DNA from: Streptomyces sp. NBC_01476
Lineage (GTDB): Bacteria > Actinomycetota > Actinomycetes > Streptomycetales > Streptomycetaceae
Direction: 5' to 3'
Assembly: GCF_036227265.1 (NCBI RefSeq)
Contig: NZ_CP109446.1
Span: 5,772,001-5,836,000, forward strand
Length of the DNA: 64,000 nt
Position 1 is the first letter of the stretch. Every line of letters begins with the position of its first letter. Of this stretch, positions 1-8,131 are shown one piece after another. The position numbers were made by a program, and so were the translations under genes. The notes beneath the pieces are model-generated. The model was not told the origin of the DNA and ran no database searches. It worked only from the letters and a program-made list of their open reading frames with translations.

Positions 1-2
1 TC

Positions 3-266
3 GGGGGGCGCCTCGACGTGGTCAGCGCCGCGGACGCCCGTACCGCACTGCACACCGCGGTCGACTCCGGCCGCGGCGACCTGGTGCTCGATCTGACCGA
101 ACTCGACTCGTGGGACGCCACCGGCCTCGGGGTGATCATGGGCGCCCACCGCCGGGCCGGCCGGGCCAACCGCAGGCTCGTGCTCCGCGGGGTGCCGCCC
201 CAGATGCAGCGGCTGCTGGTGGCCACCCGGCTGCACCGGATCCTGGCGATCGAAGCCGAAAGGTGA
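3..266 (+). CDS. STAS-domain anti-sigma factor antagonist-like protein (5' end cut off)
   Basis: The reading frame is open to the left edge of the window, so the N-terminus is missing. A GTG at 18 exists, but codons before it continue the domain (G-G-R-L-D-V), so it is probably internal. The visible part reads like a STAS domain of the SpoIIAA/RsbV type: a beta strand (LVLDLTEL), then DSWDATGLGVIMGAHRRA, the place where the phosphorylatable Ser or Thr usually sits before a GL motif, then a strand and helix with a hydrophobic end. The likely phosphosite is the Thr in the DATGLG segment. Such proteins bind anti-sigma kinases and release sigma factors. The partner is not visible. I am sure of the fold but not of the specific role. 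Confidence 0.75.
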   Translation, partial: GGRLDVVSAADARTALHTAVDSGRGDLVLDLTELDSWDATGLGVIMGAHRRAGRANRRLVLRGVPPQMQRLLVATRLHRILAIEAER

Positions 267-470
267 CGTTCGGCACGTAACCGGGACGGCATCCCCCCGG
301 CCCTTCATGGATAGGGTGCGAACCTTTAGAGTTTGCGCATCAATGGCCAGGAGGCGTGCACCCCGTACGCCGTAGAAGGGGAATCGGGCCGGCGCCCGAC
401 GCTGTCGCGAGCGCGCAGCCGAGCCGCCCGAGGATGCCCCCGTATGGCACGCACCCGGGGGTCGTAGAGC

Positions 471-3400
471 ATGGATCAGCAGACCGGCGAGCAGCAGGGC
501 GGTCGGCCGGACGAGCGTCCGGTGGAGCGGCCCGGCGGTACGGTCCGGCCGGGTGGTACGGGGCTGCCCGAGGACACGCAGCGGGCGGCCGGGACCCCCG
601 CCCGCGACGGAGCTGACCGTTCTGAAGGGGCCGAAGGGGCCGAAGGGTCTGACGCGTTCAACGCCTTCGGGGTGGAACGCAGGAGCTTCGAAGGGGAGCA
701 CGGATTCGTGGACGAGCCGGCGCTGAGCGGCACCGGGGAACTGGATCTCTTCGGGGGCGGGGAGACGGGCGGCGCCGCCGCTGACGGGTCCCCTGCGGGA
801 GGCTCGGACGGAGCCCTGGACAGCTCCTTCGGCCCCTCCGATCCTTTCGGTCCCTTCGACCCCCCGGGCGGGCAGAGCAGCGCCGACGCCCTGGTGAACG
901 AAGCCTTCGGCGCCCCCGCCGAGCGCGGTCCGGCAGTTGGCGGCTCCGAGGCGCCCGGCAGCCTGCCGGCCCGGCGGGAGCCCCTTGCCCGGCGCGAGCC
1001 GCTGGAGCGCAGAGAGCCCCTGGAACGGCGTGACCCGCTGGAGCAGCGTCCCGCCGTCAACCGCTTCGAGGCCGCCGAGAGCTTCGACGCCTTCGCGGCC
1101 GGCGCCAAGCGGCCCACCGGCCCGGCGCCGGCCGACCAGGTCCCGCCGGTGCTCCCCGCGGCGCCGGGCAGCGAACTCGCCATCCGGCCCGCGAGCCGGC
1201 CGGTGCCGCTGCAGGAGGGCACCTCGCTCTTCGACGGCACGATGCCGCTGCCGAAGGTGACCCGCCCGGTCCGCGACCCGCTCGCCCCCGAACTGGGCAC
1301 GCCGAGCGGCGGCAACGCCCGAATACCGCGAGTGGTCACCGCCGACTACCTGCTCACCGTGAACCCGGTCGACGGCACCGAGGTCGTGCCCTGCCCGCCG
1401 GAGGAGCGGCGCACCCCGGTCCGCCGGACCAAGGAGGAGCGCGCCGCCCGGATCAACGCCGCCCGGCCCAGCCCGCCGCCCGGCCCGCCCGCTCCCGAAG
1501 TCCCCCTGCTGGAAAGGGAAGAGGAGCGCGAGCGGCTGATCCGGCTGCTGGCCCGCGGCCGTTCCATCCGCGTCACAGGACCGTCGGGCGCCGGCCGTAC
1601 CTCGCTGCTGGAGTCCGTCGCCAACGCCTGCGCCGACCTCGCGCCCGACGGCGTGATCTGGCTCTCCGGCTACCACCGCACCGCGGCCGACCTGCTGCAC
1701 GACCTCTACACGATCGTCTACGCCGGCGAGGGCTACCGCCCCGGCCACGCCGAACTCACCACGCTGCTCGCGGAGGTGGGCGCCGTCGTGGTGCTCGACG
1801 ACCTGGAGATCGGCGGGGCCGCGCTGGAGGAAGTGCTCGAAGCCGCCCCCGAATGCGCCTTCCTGATGTCCGCCACCCCGGATGTGCCGGCCCCCGCCGC
1901 CGATTCGATGGTGGTCGAGGTGCTGCTCTCCGGGCTGACCAGGACCGCCTGCGTCGACCTGCTGCAACTCGTCACCGGGCGGCGGCTGGAGGAGGACGAG
2001 ACGGCCTGGGCCGCGGACCTGTGGTTCGAGTCCGAGGGCCTGCCGCTGCGGTTCGTCCAGGCGGGCGCGCTGCTGCGGCAGCGCGACGCGATGCGGCAGC
2101 CGCTCGACCCCGACCTCGACGACTCGGTGTGGCTCAACGGCTCGCCGCCGCCCGAGCCGGCCGGGCCCCCGATACCCGACCTCACCGGGTTCGACGATCC
2201 GCTGCCCGCCGGCGCCGCTCCCACGGCGCCCCCGATGGCCGGCACGCCGCCGCCCCCGCCGCCGCTGCCCTTGCGGCTGCCGGCCACCGAGGTGCCGCTC
2301 CCGTCGCTCGCGGAGAGCGCCGCCCCCGCGGGTCTGCTGGCCTCCCGGCTCAGCGAGGCGGCCCGCGAGGCACTGGCCTTCGCGGTGGCGCTCGACGGTG
2401 AGTGCCCGCACCCCGCGCACCTGCCCGCACTGGTCGGTGACACCCACGGGGACGCGGCGCTGGGCGAGTTGATCTCCGTCGGCCTCGCGGTGCCGGTCGC
2501 CTCCCACTTCCGGCTCTCGGCCGGCGTGGTGCAGCAGCTCGGCCCGGCATTCGCCGCCGACGGCGAACTCAACGACGTCCAGGCGCACACCGCCGCCCTC
2601 CACTACGCCTGGTGGACCGGCCACCCCTCGGTCACCCCGGAGCGCGCCTCCGCCGAGTCCGAGGCGATCGTGGCCGCGATGACCGCCTGCCGCGACGGCG
2701 GCCACGCCAGTGCGGCGGTCCTGCTCGCCCGGACTGTCGCCCCCGTCTTCGCCGCCGCCCTCAACTGGGGTGCGTGGGAGCGGGCGCTGCGGATCGGCCA
2801 GGAGGCCGCGCGGCTGTCCGGTGAGGTCGCGGAAGAGGCGTACTTCCACCACGAGTTGGGCGTCCTCGCGCTCTGCACGGACCGGATGGACCGGGCCCGC
2901 GCGGAACTTGAGGCGTCCATCGCCCTGCGCGGCGCCCTCGCCGACCGCCAGGGCACGGTCGTCGGGCGCCGCACGCTGGCGCTCGTCAACGACCGCGCGG
3001 GCTCCTCCTCCCCGCTCGAACTCCCGCCGGGCGCCTTGGCGTTCGCCCTGCCCGAGGGCACGAGCCAGGTCGTCATCGACAAGACGGCGGCGCTGCCGGC
3101 CGGCACCGCGCAGCACGCCCGCGGTCTCGCCGTCCTCCGCTCCCGCCGCAACCTCGTCGCGGCCGGCACGGGCGTCGTCCTGGCGGCGGTCCTCGGCACG
3201 ATCGTCACCATGGGAGCGACCTCGGGCGGCGACCACAGCCCCGACCAGGTCAAGCCGATCGAGACGGTCGAGCAGGATCTTCCGTCGGACACGGCCCCCT
3301 CCTCCGACGACGGAGCGTCGGTGGCTCCGCCGGCCGCGTCGAGCACGTCGCCTTCGACCTCGGCGTCCACGACGGTGACGCCGTCGACCCCGAACGGTAC

Positions 3401-3626
3401 GACGGGGACGCCGGGCTCTTCGTTGACGACGCCGCCGGGGGGTACGACCAGCACGGCTCCGGGGGCCCCGCACTCCTCGTCGCCGGGGCGGCCCTCGCAC
3501 ACCACGAAGCCGCCAACCACGAAGCCGTCGTCGACTTCCGCTTCGCCTTCTTCGTCCCCGACTCCGACGGACACGGACACGGACAGCCCTTCGCCTACGG
3601 ACACGGCGACCGTGAGTCCTACCTGA
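471..3626 (+). CDS. Large P-loop ATP/GTP-binding-like protein with C-terminal membrane anchor
   Basis: This 1051-residue protein has no clear named function. Residues 1-340 are low complexity and rich in Gly, Pro and Arg, with a hexapeptide repeat at about 167-190. A P-loop NTPase-like domain follows: Walker A at 370-378 (GPSGAGRTS, Arg where Lys is usual) and a Walker B-like VVVLDD at about 439-444. A second Pro-rich linker lies at about 565-620. A helical region at about 640-860 resembles the TPR-like ends of AfsR/NB-ARC-type STAND ATPases. One membrane helix at about 898-918 precedes a Ser/Thr/Pro-rich tail of about 130 residues, probably outside the cell. The start is the ATG at 471; no strong ribosome site is seen. 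A signalling or scaffold role is inference only. Confidence 0.7.
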   Translation: MDQQTGEQQGGRPDERPVERPGGTVRPGGTGLPEDTQRAAGTPARDGADRSEGAEGAEGSDAFNAFGVERRSFEGEHGFVDEPALSGTGELDLFGGGETGGAAADGSPAGGSDGALDSSFGPSDPFGPFDPPGGQSSADALVNEAFGAPAERGPAVGGSEAPGSLPARREPLARREPLERREPLERRDPLEQRPAVNRFEAAESFDAFAAGAKRPTGPAPADQVPPVLPAAPGSELAIRPASRPVPLQEGTSLFDGTMPLPKVTRPVRDPLAPELGTPSGGNARIPRVVTADYLLTVNPVDGTEVVPCPPEERRTPVRRTKEERAARINAARPSPPPGPPAPEVPLLEREEERERLIRLLARGRSIRVTGPSGAGRTSLLESVANACADLAPDGVIWLSGYHRTAADLLHDLYTIVYAGEGYRPGHAELTTLLAEVGAVVVLDDLEIGGAALEEVLEAAPECAFLMSATPDVPAPAADSMVVEVLLSGLTRTACVDLLQLVTGRRLEEDETAWAADLWFESEGLPLRFVQAGALLRQRDAMRQPLDPDLDDSVWLNGSPPPEPAGPPIPDLTGFDDPLPAGAAPTAPPMAGTPPPPPPLPLRLPATEVPLPSLAESAAPAGLLASRLSEAAREALAFAVALDGECPHPAHLPALVGDTHGDAALGELISVGLAVPVASHFRLSAGVVQQLGPAFAADGELNDVQAHTAALHYAWWTGHPSVTPERASAESEAIVAAMTACRDGGHASAAVLLARTVAPVFAAALNWGAWERALRIGQEAARLSGEVAEEAYFHHELGVLALCTDRMDRARAELEASIALRGALADRQGTVVGRRTLALVNDRAGSSSPLELPPGALAFALPEGTSQVVIDKTAALPAGTAQHARGLAVLRSRRNLVAAGTGVVLAAVLGTIVTMGATSGGDHSPDQVKPIETVEQDLPSDTAPSSDDGASVAPPAASSTSPSTSASTTVTPSTPNGTTGTPGSSLTTPPGGTTSTAPGAPHSSSPGRPSHTTKPPTTKPSSTSASPSSSPTPTDTDTDSPSPTDTATVSPT
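969..1040 (+). repeat. Four 18-bp coding repeats (hexapeptide [AE]RR[ED]PL)
   Basis: Inside the large P-loop protein, residues 167-190 are four copies of a basic hexapeptide: ARREPL, ARREPL, ERREPL, ERRDPL. They lie in the disordered N-terminal region. The DNA copies have diverged at synonymous positions, so the peptide pattern appears to be kept. Confidence 0.85.
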
Positions 3627-4123
3627 GCACGTGGGCAGCCGGTCGGCTAGAGCATGGGCCGAGCTGTCCGTACGGAGGCACACGTGATCCTGGCTGCCGG
3701 CGGCGACACCGGCGGCTGAGAAGCCCCGGGGGCCGGGCGGCTCGGCCCCGTCGTGGACGTGGGACGAGGACCGTTGCGGCCGAGTCCGGGGTTGACTGTA
3801 CGGCGTGGGTGCCGTGCCGGGCCCGCGCCGCGGCGCGCATCGGTACCCGCCGGGCACGTGATGCCGCCCTCCGGGGACAGCCGGCCCCTTCCGCGCCACC
3901 GTCCCGGTCCCGGCGTCCCCCGGGTCCGCGCCCAACGCCGGTCGCTGCGGGGACCGTTCGGCGTCCGCGCGGGTCCGGCGGTGGCGGACGCCCGAGGTCC
4001 GCGTCCCCCGACGTTCCCGTCTCGTAAGGTTTTCAGCCGCTCCCGGCGGGCCCGGACGGGCCAGGCTGAGCGTGGGCGCGGGGTCGCCGCGGCAGACGTG
4101 ATCGCACGGAGGACGGGACGGCT
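3627..4123. other. 497-bp region with no supported gene
   Basis: Very GC-rich sequence between the large P-loop gene and the small membrane protein. Several long frames cross it on both strands, but their predicted proteins are Arg/Pro/Ala-rich and featureless, as expected from high GC. I see no tRNA, no convincing terminator hairpin and no clear promoter. The last bases hold the ribosome site of the next gene. Confidence 0.6.
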
Positions 4124-4327
4124 ATGGTGATCCGCGCTATCGGCGGGGTGGTCCTCGTGGTGCTCGGGGCGGTGTGGATCGCGCAGGGCAGTGGCGCCAT
4201 GGGCGGCTCGTCCATGTCCGGGCACGGGCAGTACGCCGTCCTGGGCGCGGTGGTCGCGCTGGTCGGCCTCTGGCTGCTGGTACTGGCCTGGCGGGTGCGG
4301 AACCGGGATCCGCGCCAACGGCCCTGA
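4124..4327 (+). CDS. Small two-helix membrane protein
   Basis: A 67-residue protein made almost entirely of two hydrophobic helices: about residues 5-21 (IGGVVLVVLGAVWIAQG) and about 38-57 (AVLGAVVALVGLWLLVLAW). A Gly/Ser/Met-rich loop joins them, and a basic Arg-rich C-terminus would face the cytoplasm. An ACGGAGGAC ribosome site lies about 10 bases before the ATG. No catalytic residues are seen. It converges with nucS, 42 bases away. The function is unknown; hydropathy and the ribosome site make it a real gene. Confidence 0.7.
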   Translation: MVIRAIGGVVLVVLGAVWIAQGSGAMGGSSMSGHGQYAVLGAVVALVGLWLLVLAWRVRNRDPRQRP

Positions 4328-4369
4328 TACGTCGGCCGGTTGCCCGGCCGGGTGGCCGGGCCCGTGGAC

Positions 4370-5032
4370 TCAGAAGAGGCGGAGCTTGTCGTCGGAGATG
4401 CCGCGCAGGCCGTCGTAGTCGAGGGTGACGCAGCTGATGCCCCGGTCGGTGGCGAGGACGCGGGCCTGCGGCTTGATCTCCTGGGCGGCGAAGATGCCCT
4501 TGACCGGGGCGAGATGGGGGTCACGGTTGAGGAGTTCGAGGTAGCGGGTGAGCTGCTCGACACCGTCGATGTCGCCGCGGCGCTTGAGTTCGACCGCGAC
4601 CGTGCCGCCTGCGGCGTCCCGGCAGAGGATGTCGACCGGGCCGATCGCGGTGGGGTACTCACGGCGGATGAGGGTCCAGCCCTCGCCGAGGACCTCGATC
4701 CGGTCGGCGAGCAGCTCCTGGAGGTGCGCCTCCACGCCGTCCTTGATCAGCCCCGGGTCGACGCCGAGTTCGTGCGAGGAGTCGTGCAGGATCTCCTCGA
4801 TGGTGATGATCAGCTGCTCGCCGGCCTTGTTGGTGACCGTCCAGAGGTTGTCCTCGGTCTCCTTGAGCGTGCAGGGCGGGGACATCCAGTTGAGCGGCTT
4901 GTAGGCCCGGTCGTCGGCGTGCACCGACAGGCTTCCGTCGGCCTTGATCAGCAGCAGCCGGGTGGCGGAGGGAAGGTGGGCGGAGAGCCGGCCCGCGTAG
5001 TCGACGGAGCAGCGGGCGATCACGAGACGCAT
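4370..5032 (-). CDS. nucS: Endonuclease NucS (EndoMS), mismatch-specific
   Basis: A 220-residue protein beginning MRLVIARCSVDYAGRL, typical in length and start for actinobacterial NucS. NucS cuts both strands at mismatches and replaces MutS/MutL repair in most actinobacteria. The N-terminal half is the DNA-binding beta domain. The C-terminal half is a PD-(D/E)XK nuclease with D134 in PVDILCRD and E148 and K150 in VAVELKRRG. The last residues, DKLRLF, fit a beta-clamp-binding motif. The ATG at 5032 is chosen because the conserved N-terminus starts there. The frame is open 29 codons further upstream, but that stretch is low complexity. TAGCGT lies 8 bases before the ATG, so the transcript may be leaderless. 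Confidence 0.95.
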   Translation of the reverse strand: MRLVIARCSVDYAGRLSAHLPSATRLLLIKADGSLSVHADDRAYKPLNWMSPPCTLKETEDNLWTVTNKAGEQLIITIEEILHDSSHELGVDPGLIKDGVEAHLQELLADRIEVLGEGWTLIRREYPTAIGPVDILCRDAAGGTVAVELKRRGDIDGVEQLTRYLELLNRDPHLAPVKGIFAAQEIKPQARVLATDRGISCVTLDYDGLRGISDDKLRLF

Positions 5033-5335
5033 GGTCGGCAACGCTACTCGACCCCGGCCGCCGTACGCGATTCGGCCCGGTCCCCGGCACTGCGGAGCGA
5101 CCGGTGGGAGCGGACCCACGGGACTCGGCCAACCCCGCGGAAGAGCCGAAAAATGGCTGGTTGTGGGCGCTATGGCCTGGTGCGGGCGCGCCGCGGGCGC
5201 CTACGGTTGAAGGCCGGGGGGCACGGGTGCGGCTGCTGGCGGCAACCGGCTCCCGGTATCCATTCCTCCATGGTCCGCTGGGCCTGGGGGTACGCCCAGA
5301 CCCCGTCCCCGGAGGGGGTCACGAGAGGAGTACCC
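5033..5335. other. 303-bp divergent intergenic region, nucS / SCO5389-like gene
   Basis: This holds the start regions of two divergent genes. On the minus strand TAGCGT (5046-5041) is a possible -10 for nucS. Near the plus-strand gene, GACCCC (5299-5304) and GGGGTC (5315-5320) could form a short hairpin just before the GAGAGGAG ribosome site at about 5323-5330. Nothing else stands out. Confidence 0.4.
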
Positions 5336-5728
5336 ATGTCGCTCGACGTCTCACCGGCCCTTCTTGAGCAGGCCGAGCGAGGCGAGGTCGATGAGCGCGA
5401 GTTCGTCGACTGCGTCCGGACATCCCTCCCGTACGCGTGGGAGATGATCAGCTCACTGGTGGCCCAACTCAAGGTTGACGGAGGCGAGTTCGCCGACAAC
5501 CAAGTGCCGCCGCCCAGTGAGAAGGAGCGAGGTCAGCTGCTCCGCGCACTGGCGAGCGATGCGATACGTGGCGCCCTGCAGCGCCACTTCGGGGTGCGGC
5601 TGGCCTTCCAGAACTGCCATCGTGTCGCGGTCTTCCCGCTGGACTCGGCGGTGGACGGGCGATACGCCAAGTTCACCTCGGTCCGGGCCCAACTGCTCAA
5701 CCAGTCACCGGAGTTGCGGGACTGCTGA
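5336..5728 (+). CDS. SCO5389-family conserved protein
   Basis: A 130-residue soluble protein beginning MSLDVSPALLEQAERGEVDE, a family conserved in Streptomyces next to nucS and named after its S. coelicolor member. It has an acidic helical N-terminal half and a more basic C-terminal half (RHFGVRLAFQNCHRVAVFPLD). There are no membrane segments and no motif I can tie to an activity. The ATG at 5336 follows a strong GAGAGGAG ribosome site. The frame is open further upstream, but that stretch reads as GC-rich noise. Function unknown. Confidence 0.8.
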   Translation: MSLDVSPALLEQAERGEVDEREFVDCVRTSLPYAWEMISSLVAQLKVDGGEFADNQVPPPSEKERGQLLRALASDAIRGALQRHFGVRLAFQNCHRVAVFPLDSAVDGRYAKFTSVRAQLLNQSPELRDC

Positions 5729-5886
5729 GGCCGGTCCCAGAGGCAAGGGGGGCGCGGGAGCGGTAATGGACCCGCACATCGGATCCGTACCTGCCCCGTG
5801 AACGACCAGTCCCGTAAACGATCAACGGCGGTCCGCGCAACCAGGCGTGCTCCCGAAACCGGACGTCCGCACGAATCAGCACCGGA

Positions 5887-6909
5887 TCAGGCCAGTTCCG
5901 GGAGCACGTCCCCGCCCAGCCGGAACACGTTCTCCAGCGTGGCGTCGACGTCGCCGGATCCTTCGGCGAGCAGCGCGAACCGGGTGATCCCGGTGGCCTC
6001 CGAGGTCGCCGCGAGACGGTCCGCACAGAATCTGGGCGGCCCCACCGGGTGCAGGGAACACAGGAGTTCCGCGTAGCCGAGCGGATCGCGCATCGTACGG
6101 GGCCGGCCGTCCTGGGTGCGGTGGGCGGACAGTCCCTGCTGGAGCCAGCCGGGCATCGCCTTGAGCAGCACCTCGGTGGCATCGGTCCGGGTGTCCGCGA
6201 CCTGCACCACACCGGCCGACACATGGTCCGCGGCGGCGACGGTGTCGGGGGAGTGCCCGGCCGCCAGCGCGGTCTCCCGCCAGAGAGCGACCATGCCGGC
6301 CTTCTCCTCGTCGCCGCAGTGCATGCCGAGCAGCATCGGCAGTCCGCGTTCCGCGGCCAGCCTGACGGTGGTGGGAGAGGTGCAGGCGACCACCAACGGG
6401 GGCCCGCAGCCGTCGAGTTCGTCCGGGCGCGGCACCACGGGGACCGGCGGGAAGGTGTAGCGCGGGCCGTCCGCGCCGACCACCGGGTCGCGCAGCCAGC
6501 GCAGCAGCAGGTCCAGTGACTCCGGGAAGCCGCTCTCGAAAGCGGCCAGGCCGGCCCCGAAGACCTCCAGATCCACCCAGGGGCCGCCGCGGCCGACACC
6601 GAGGGTGAAGCGGCCGCCGGAGACCAGGTGGAGCAGGGCGGCCTGCTCGCCGAGGGCCACCGGGTGGGTGGTCGGCAGCACGCTCACGGCGGTGCCGACA
6701 CCGATCCGGGAGGTGTGCCCCAGCAGTACACCCGCGAGGGTGATCGCCGACGGGCAGACCCCGTACGGCACGAAGTGGTGCTCGGCCAGCCAGACCGCGT
6801 CGAGGCCGGAGCACTCCGCCGCCTCGGCCGTCCGTATCGACCGATGCAGCGCCTCAGCCGGGCCTTGGCCCGGGAACTGGGCCGCGAGCACGAATGTCCC
6901 TAGTCGCAT
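5887..6909 (-). CDS. LLM-class flavin-dependent oxidoreductase (luciferase-like)
   Basis: A 340-residue protein with the bacterial luciferase/F420 alpha-beta barrel pattern: MRLGTFVLAAQFPGQ, then AVWLAEHHFVPYG (the H-H motif of the family), IGVGTAVSVLPTTHPVALGEQ, SGGRFTLGVGRGGPWVD and a late substrate-pocket region. Members use FMN or F420 to oxidise or reduce small organics; the substrate cannot be told. The ATG at 6909 is preceded by a strong AGGAGGGA site. The open frame 32 codons upstream has no such site. A perfect 12-bp palindrome lies 31 bases upstream and may be its operator. Confidence 0.88.
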   Translation of the reverse strand: MRLGTFVLAAQFPGQGPAEALHRSIRTAEAAECSGLDAVWLAEHHFVPYGVCPSAITLAGVLLGHTSRIGVGTAVSVLPTTHPVALGEQAALLHLVSGGRFTLGVGRGGPWVDLEVFGAGLAAFESGFPESLDLLLRWLRDPVVGADGPRYTFPPVPVVPRPDELDGCGPPLVVACTSPTTVRLAAERGLPMLLGMHCGDEEKAGMVALWRETALAAGHSPDTVAAADHVSAGVVQVADTRTDATEVLLKAMPGWLQQGLSAHRTQDGRPRTMRDPLGYAELLCSLHPVGPPRFCADRLAATSEATGITRFALLAEGSGDVDATLENVFRLGGDVLPELA

Positions 6910-6939
6910 CGCAGACTCCCTCCTGTTCCCTCTAACGCC

Positions 6940-6951
6940 TGGCACGTGCCA
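6940..6951. promoter_or_regulatory. Perfect palindrome TGGCACGTGCCA
   Basis: A 12-bp perfect palindrome in the divergent region between the luciferase-like gene (start 6909) and the zinc-site protein (start 7094). It sits 31 bases before the luciferase-like ATG, where a repressor or activator could act. No regulator gene is adjacent. Confidence 0.4.
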
Positions 6952-7093
6952 AGGGCACGCCTCTTTCGGGTCGTTTTCATGATTTTCGGAAGTCCTACCG
7001 CACATGTCCCGGAGTCGTCCTGTTCAGCCCGCGGGGCGGCGCCCCTTACGCTGGAAGGGAAATCTGCCGCCCAGAAGAGCGCGAGGTGCTCCC

Positions 7094-7414
7094 ATGTCGC
7101 CGCGTCGAAACCACCCGGGGGGTGCCGGGCGTCCCGACGGCGACCGGGAGCGCGAATCAGGTCTCGGCTACGGCGCCACCGAGGAGTGGCGGGGCGAGGA
7201 GTGGATCGTGCGGCCCATCGCGGGCAGCGCGTCGGCGAAGCACTACCGGTGCCCGGGGTGCGACCAGGAGATCCCGCCCGGCATCGCGCATGTCGTCGCC
7301 TGGCGCGAGTACGCCGGCGTCGACGACCGCCGCCACTGGCACCGCGCCTGCTGGAACGCGAAGGACCGCCGCACCAGCAAGGTGCAGCGGTCCCGTAACG
7401 CCCCCCGGTACTGA
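7094..7414 (+). CDS. Small protein with a Cys/His zinc-site pattern
   Basis: A 106-residue protein, basic at both ends. The core has CPGC near residue 53, then HVVAW, and later RRHWHRACW, which gives a C-x2-C ... H-x2-H-x2-C arrangement like a treble-clef or HNH-like zinc site. It is conserved in Streptomyces, where it is often mislabelled as ATP/GTP-binding. No P-loop is present. The ATG at 7094 is preceded by a GCGAGGTG site. The 30-codon extension upstream looks spurious. A nucleic-acid-binding role is a guess from the zinc site and the basic charge. Confidence 0.72.
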   Translation: MSPRRNHPGGAGRPDGDRERESGLGYGATEEWRGEEWIVRPIAGSASAKHYRCPGCDQEIPPGIAHVVAWREYAGVDDRRHWHRACWNAKDRRTSKVQRSRNAPRY

Positions 7415-7440
7415 CGCGCCCCCGGCACGGACCGGGCCCG

Positions 7441-7476
7441 CGTGCCCCGCGTGCCCCGCGCTCCCCGCGTGCCCCC
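7441..7476 (+). repeat. Four tandem 9-bp repeats (CGTGCCCCG)
   Basis: The copies are CGTGCCCCG, CGTGCCCCG, CGCTCCCCG and CGTGCCCCC. They lie between the zinc-site protein and the hydrolase, about 45 bases upstream of the hydrolase -10 hexamer. Confidence 0.75.
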
Positions 7477-7521
7477 CGGGCGGCGTCCCGCGCTGGAGCC
7501 CCGCGGCGGGCGCGTACGTCG

Positions 7522-7527
7522 TAGGCT
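7522..7527 (+). promoter_or_regulatory. -10 hexamer TAGGCT, probable leaderless start
   Basis: TAGGCT lies 6 bases before the ATG at 7534, so transcription probably begins at or next to the start codon. No ribosome site precedes the gene. Confidence 0.5.
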
Positions 7528-7533
7528 GCGGGG

Positions 7534-8109
7534 ATGACCGAGGTACTTCTCTTTCACCACGCACAGGGGCTCACCCCGGGGGTCGTGGCCTTCGCCGACA
7601 CGCTGCGCCGGGCTGGCCACACCGTGCACACGCCCGACCTGTACGACGGCGCCACCTTCGGCACGCTCACCGAGGGGCTGGCCCACGCCGAGAAGACCGG
7701 CTTCGGCGCGGTGCTGGAGCGCGGTGTCCAGGCGGCCGAGGGGCTGCCCGCCGAGCTGGTGTACGCGGGCTTCTCGCTGGGCGTGCTCCCGGCCCAGAAG
7801 CTGGCGCAGACCCGGGCCGGCGCCCGCGGCGCGCTCCTCTTCGAGTCCTGCGTACCGGTGGCGGAGTTCGGCGCCGCCTGGCCGGCCGGCGTCCCGGTCC
7901 AGGTGCACGGGAAGGACGCCGACCCGGTCTTCGCCGGCGAGGGCGACCTCGACGCGGCCCGCGCGCTGGTGGCCGAGGCCGCCGACGCGGAGCTCTTCCT
8001 CTACCCCGGCGACCAGCACCTCTTCGCCGACAGCTCCCTGCCGTCCTATGACGCGGATGCCACCGCGCTGCTGACCGGCAGGGTGCTCGGCTTCCTCGGC
8101 GGCCGGTAG
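7534..8109 (+). CDS. Dienelactone hydrolase family protein
   Basis: A 191-residue alpha/beta hydrolase of dienelactone-hydrolase type. The N-terminus has the strand and turn EVLLFHHAQGLTPGV. The nucleophile elbow is AGFSLGV near residues 89-95, so Ser replaces the Cys found in classical dienelactone hydrolases. The acid is likely in KDADPVF near 130, and the catalytic His is in GDQHLF near 165. It has no signal peptide and is cytoplasmic. The natural substrate is unknown. It converges with the ABC permease, whose end is 22 bases away. It appears to be transcribed alone from a leaderless promoter. Confidence 0.88.
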   Translation: MTEVLLFHHAQGLTPGVVAFADTLRRAGHTVHTPDLYDGATFGTLTEGLAHAEKTGFGAVLERGVQAAEGLPAELVYAGFSLGVLPAQKLAQTRAGARGALLFESCVPVAEFGAAWPAGVPVQVHGKDADPVFAGEGDLDAARALVAEAADAELFLYPGDQHLFADSSLPSYDADATALLTGRVLGFLGGR

Positions 8110-8131
8110 CCCCGGCGCCCGCCGCCCGGGC

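Noticed and set aside
3647..4318. Minus-strand frame of 223 codons in the 3627-4123 gap
   Set aside because: Arg/Pro-rich with no hydrophobic core, no ribosome site, and it overlaps the real small membrane protein in antisense.
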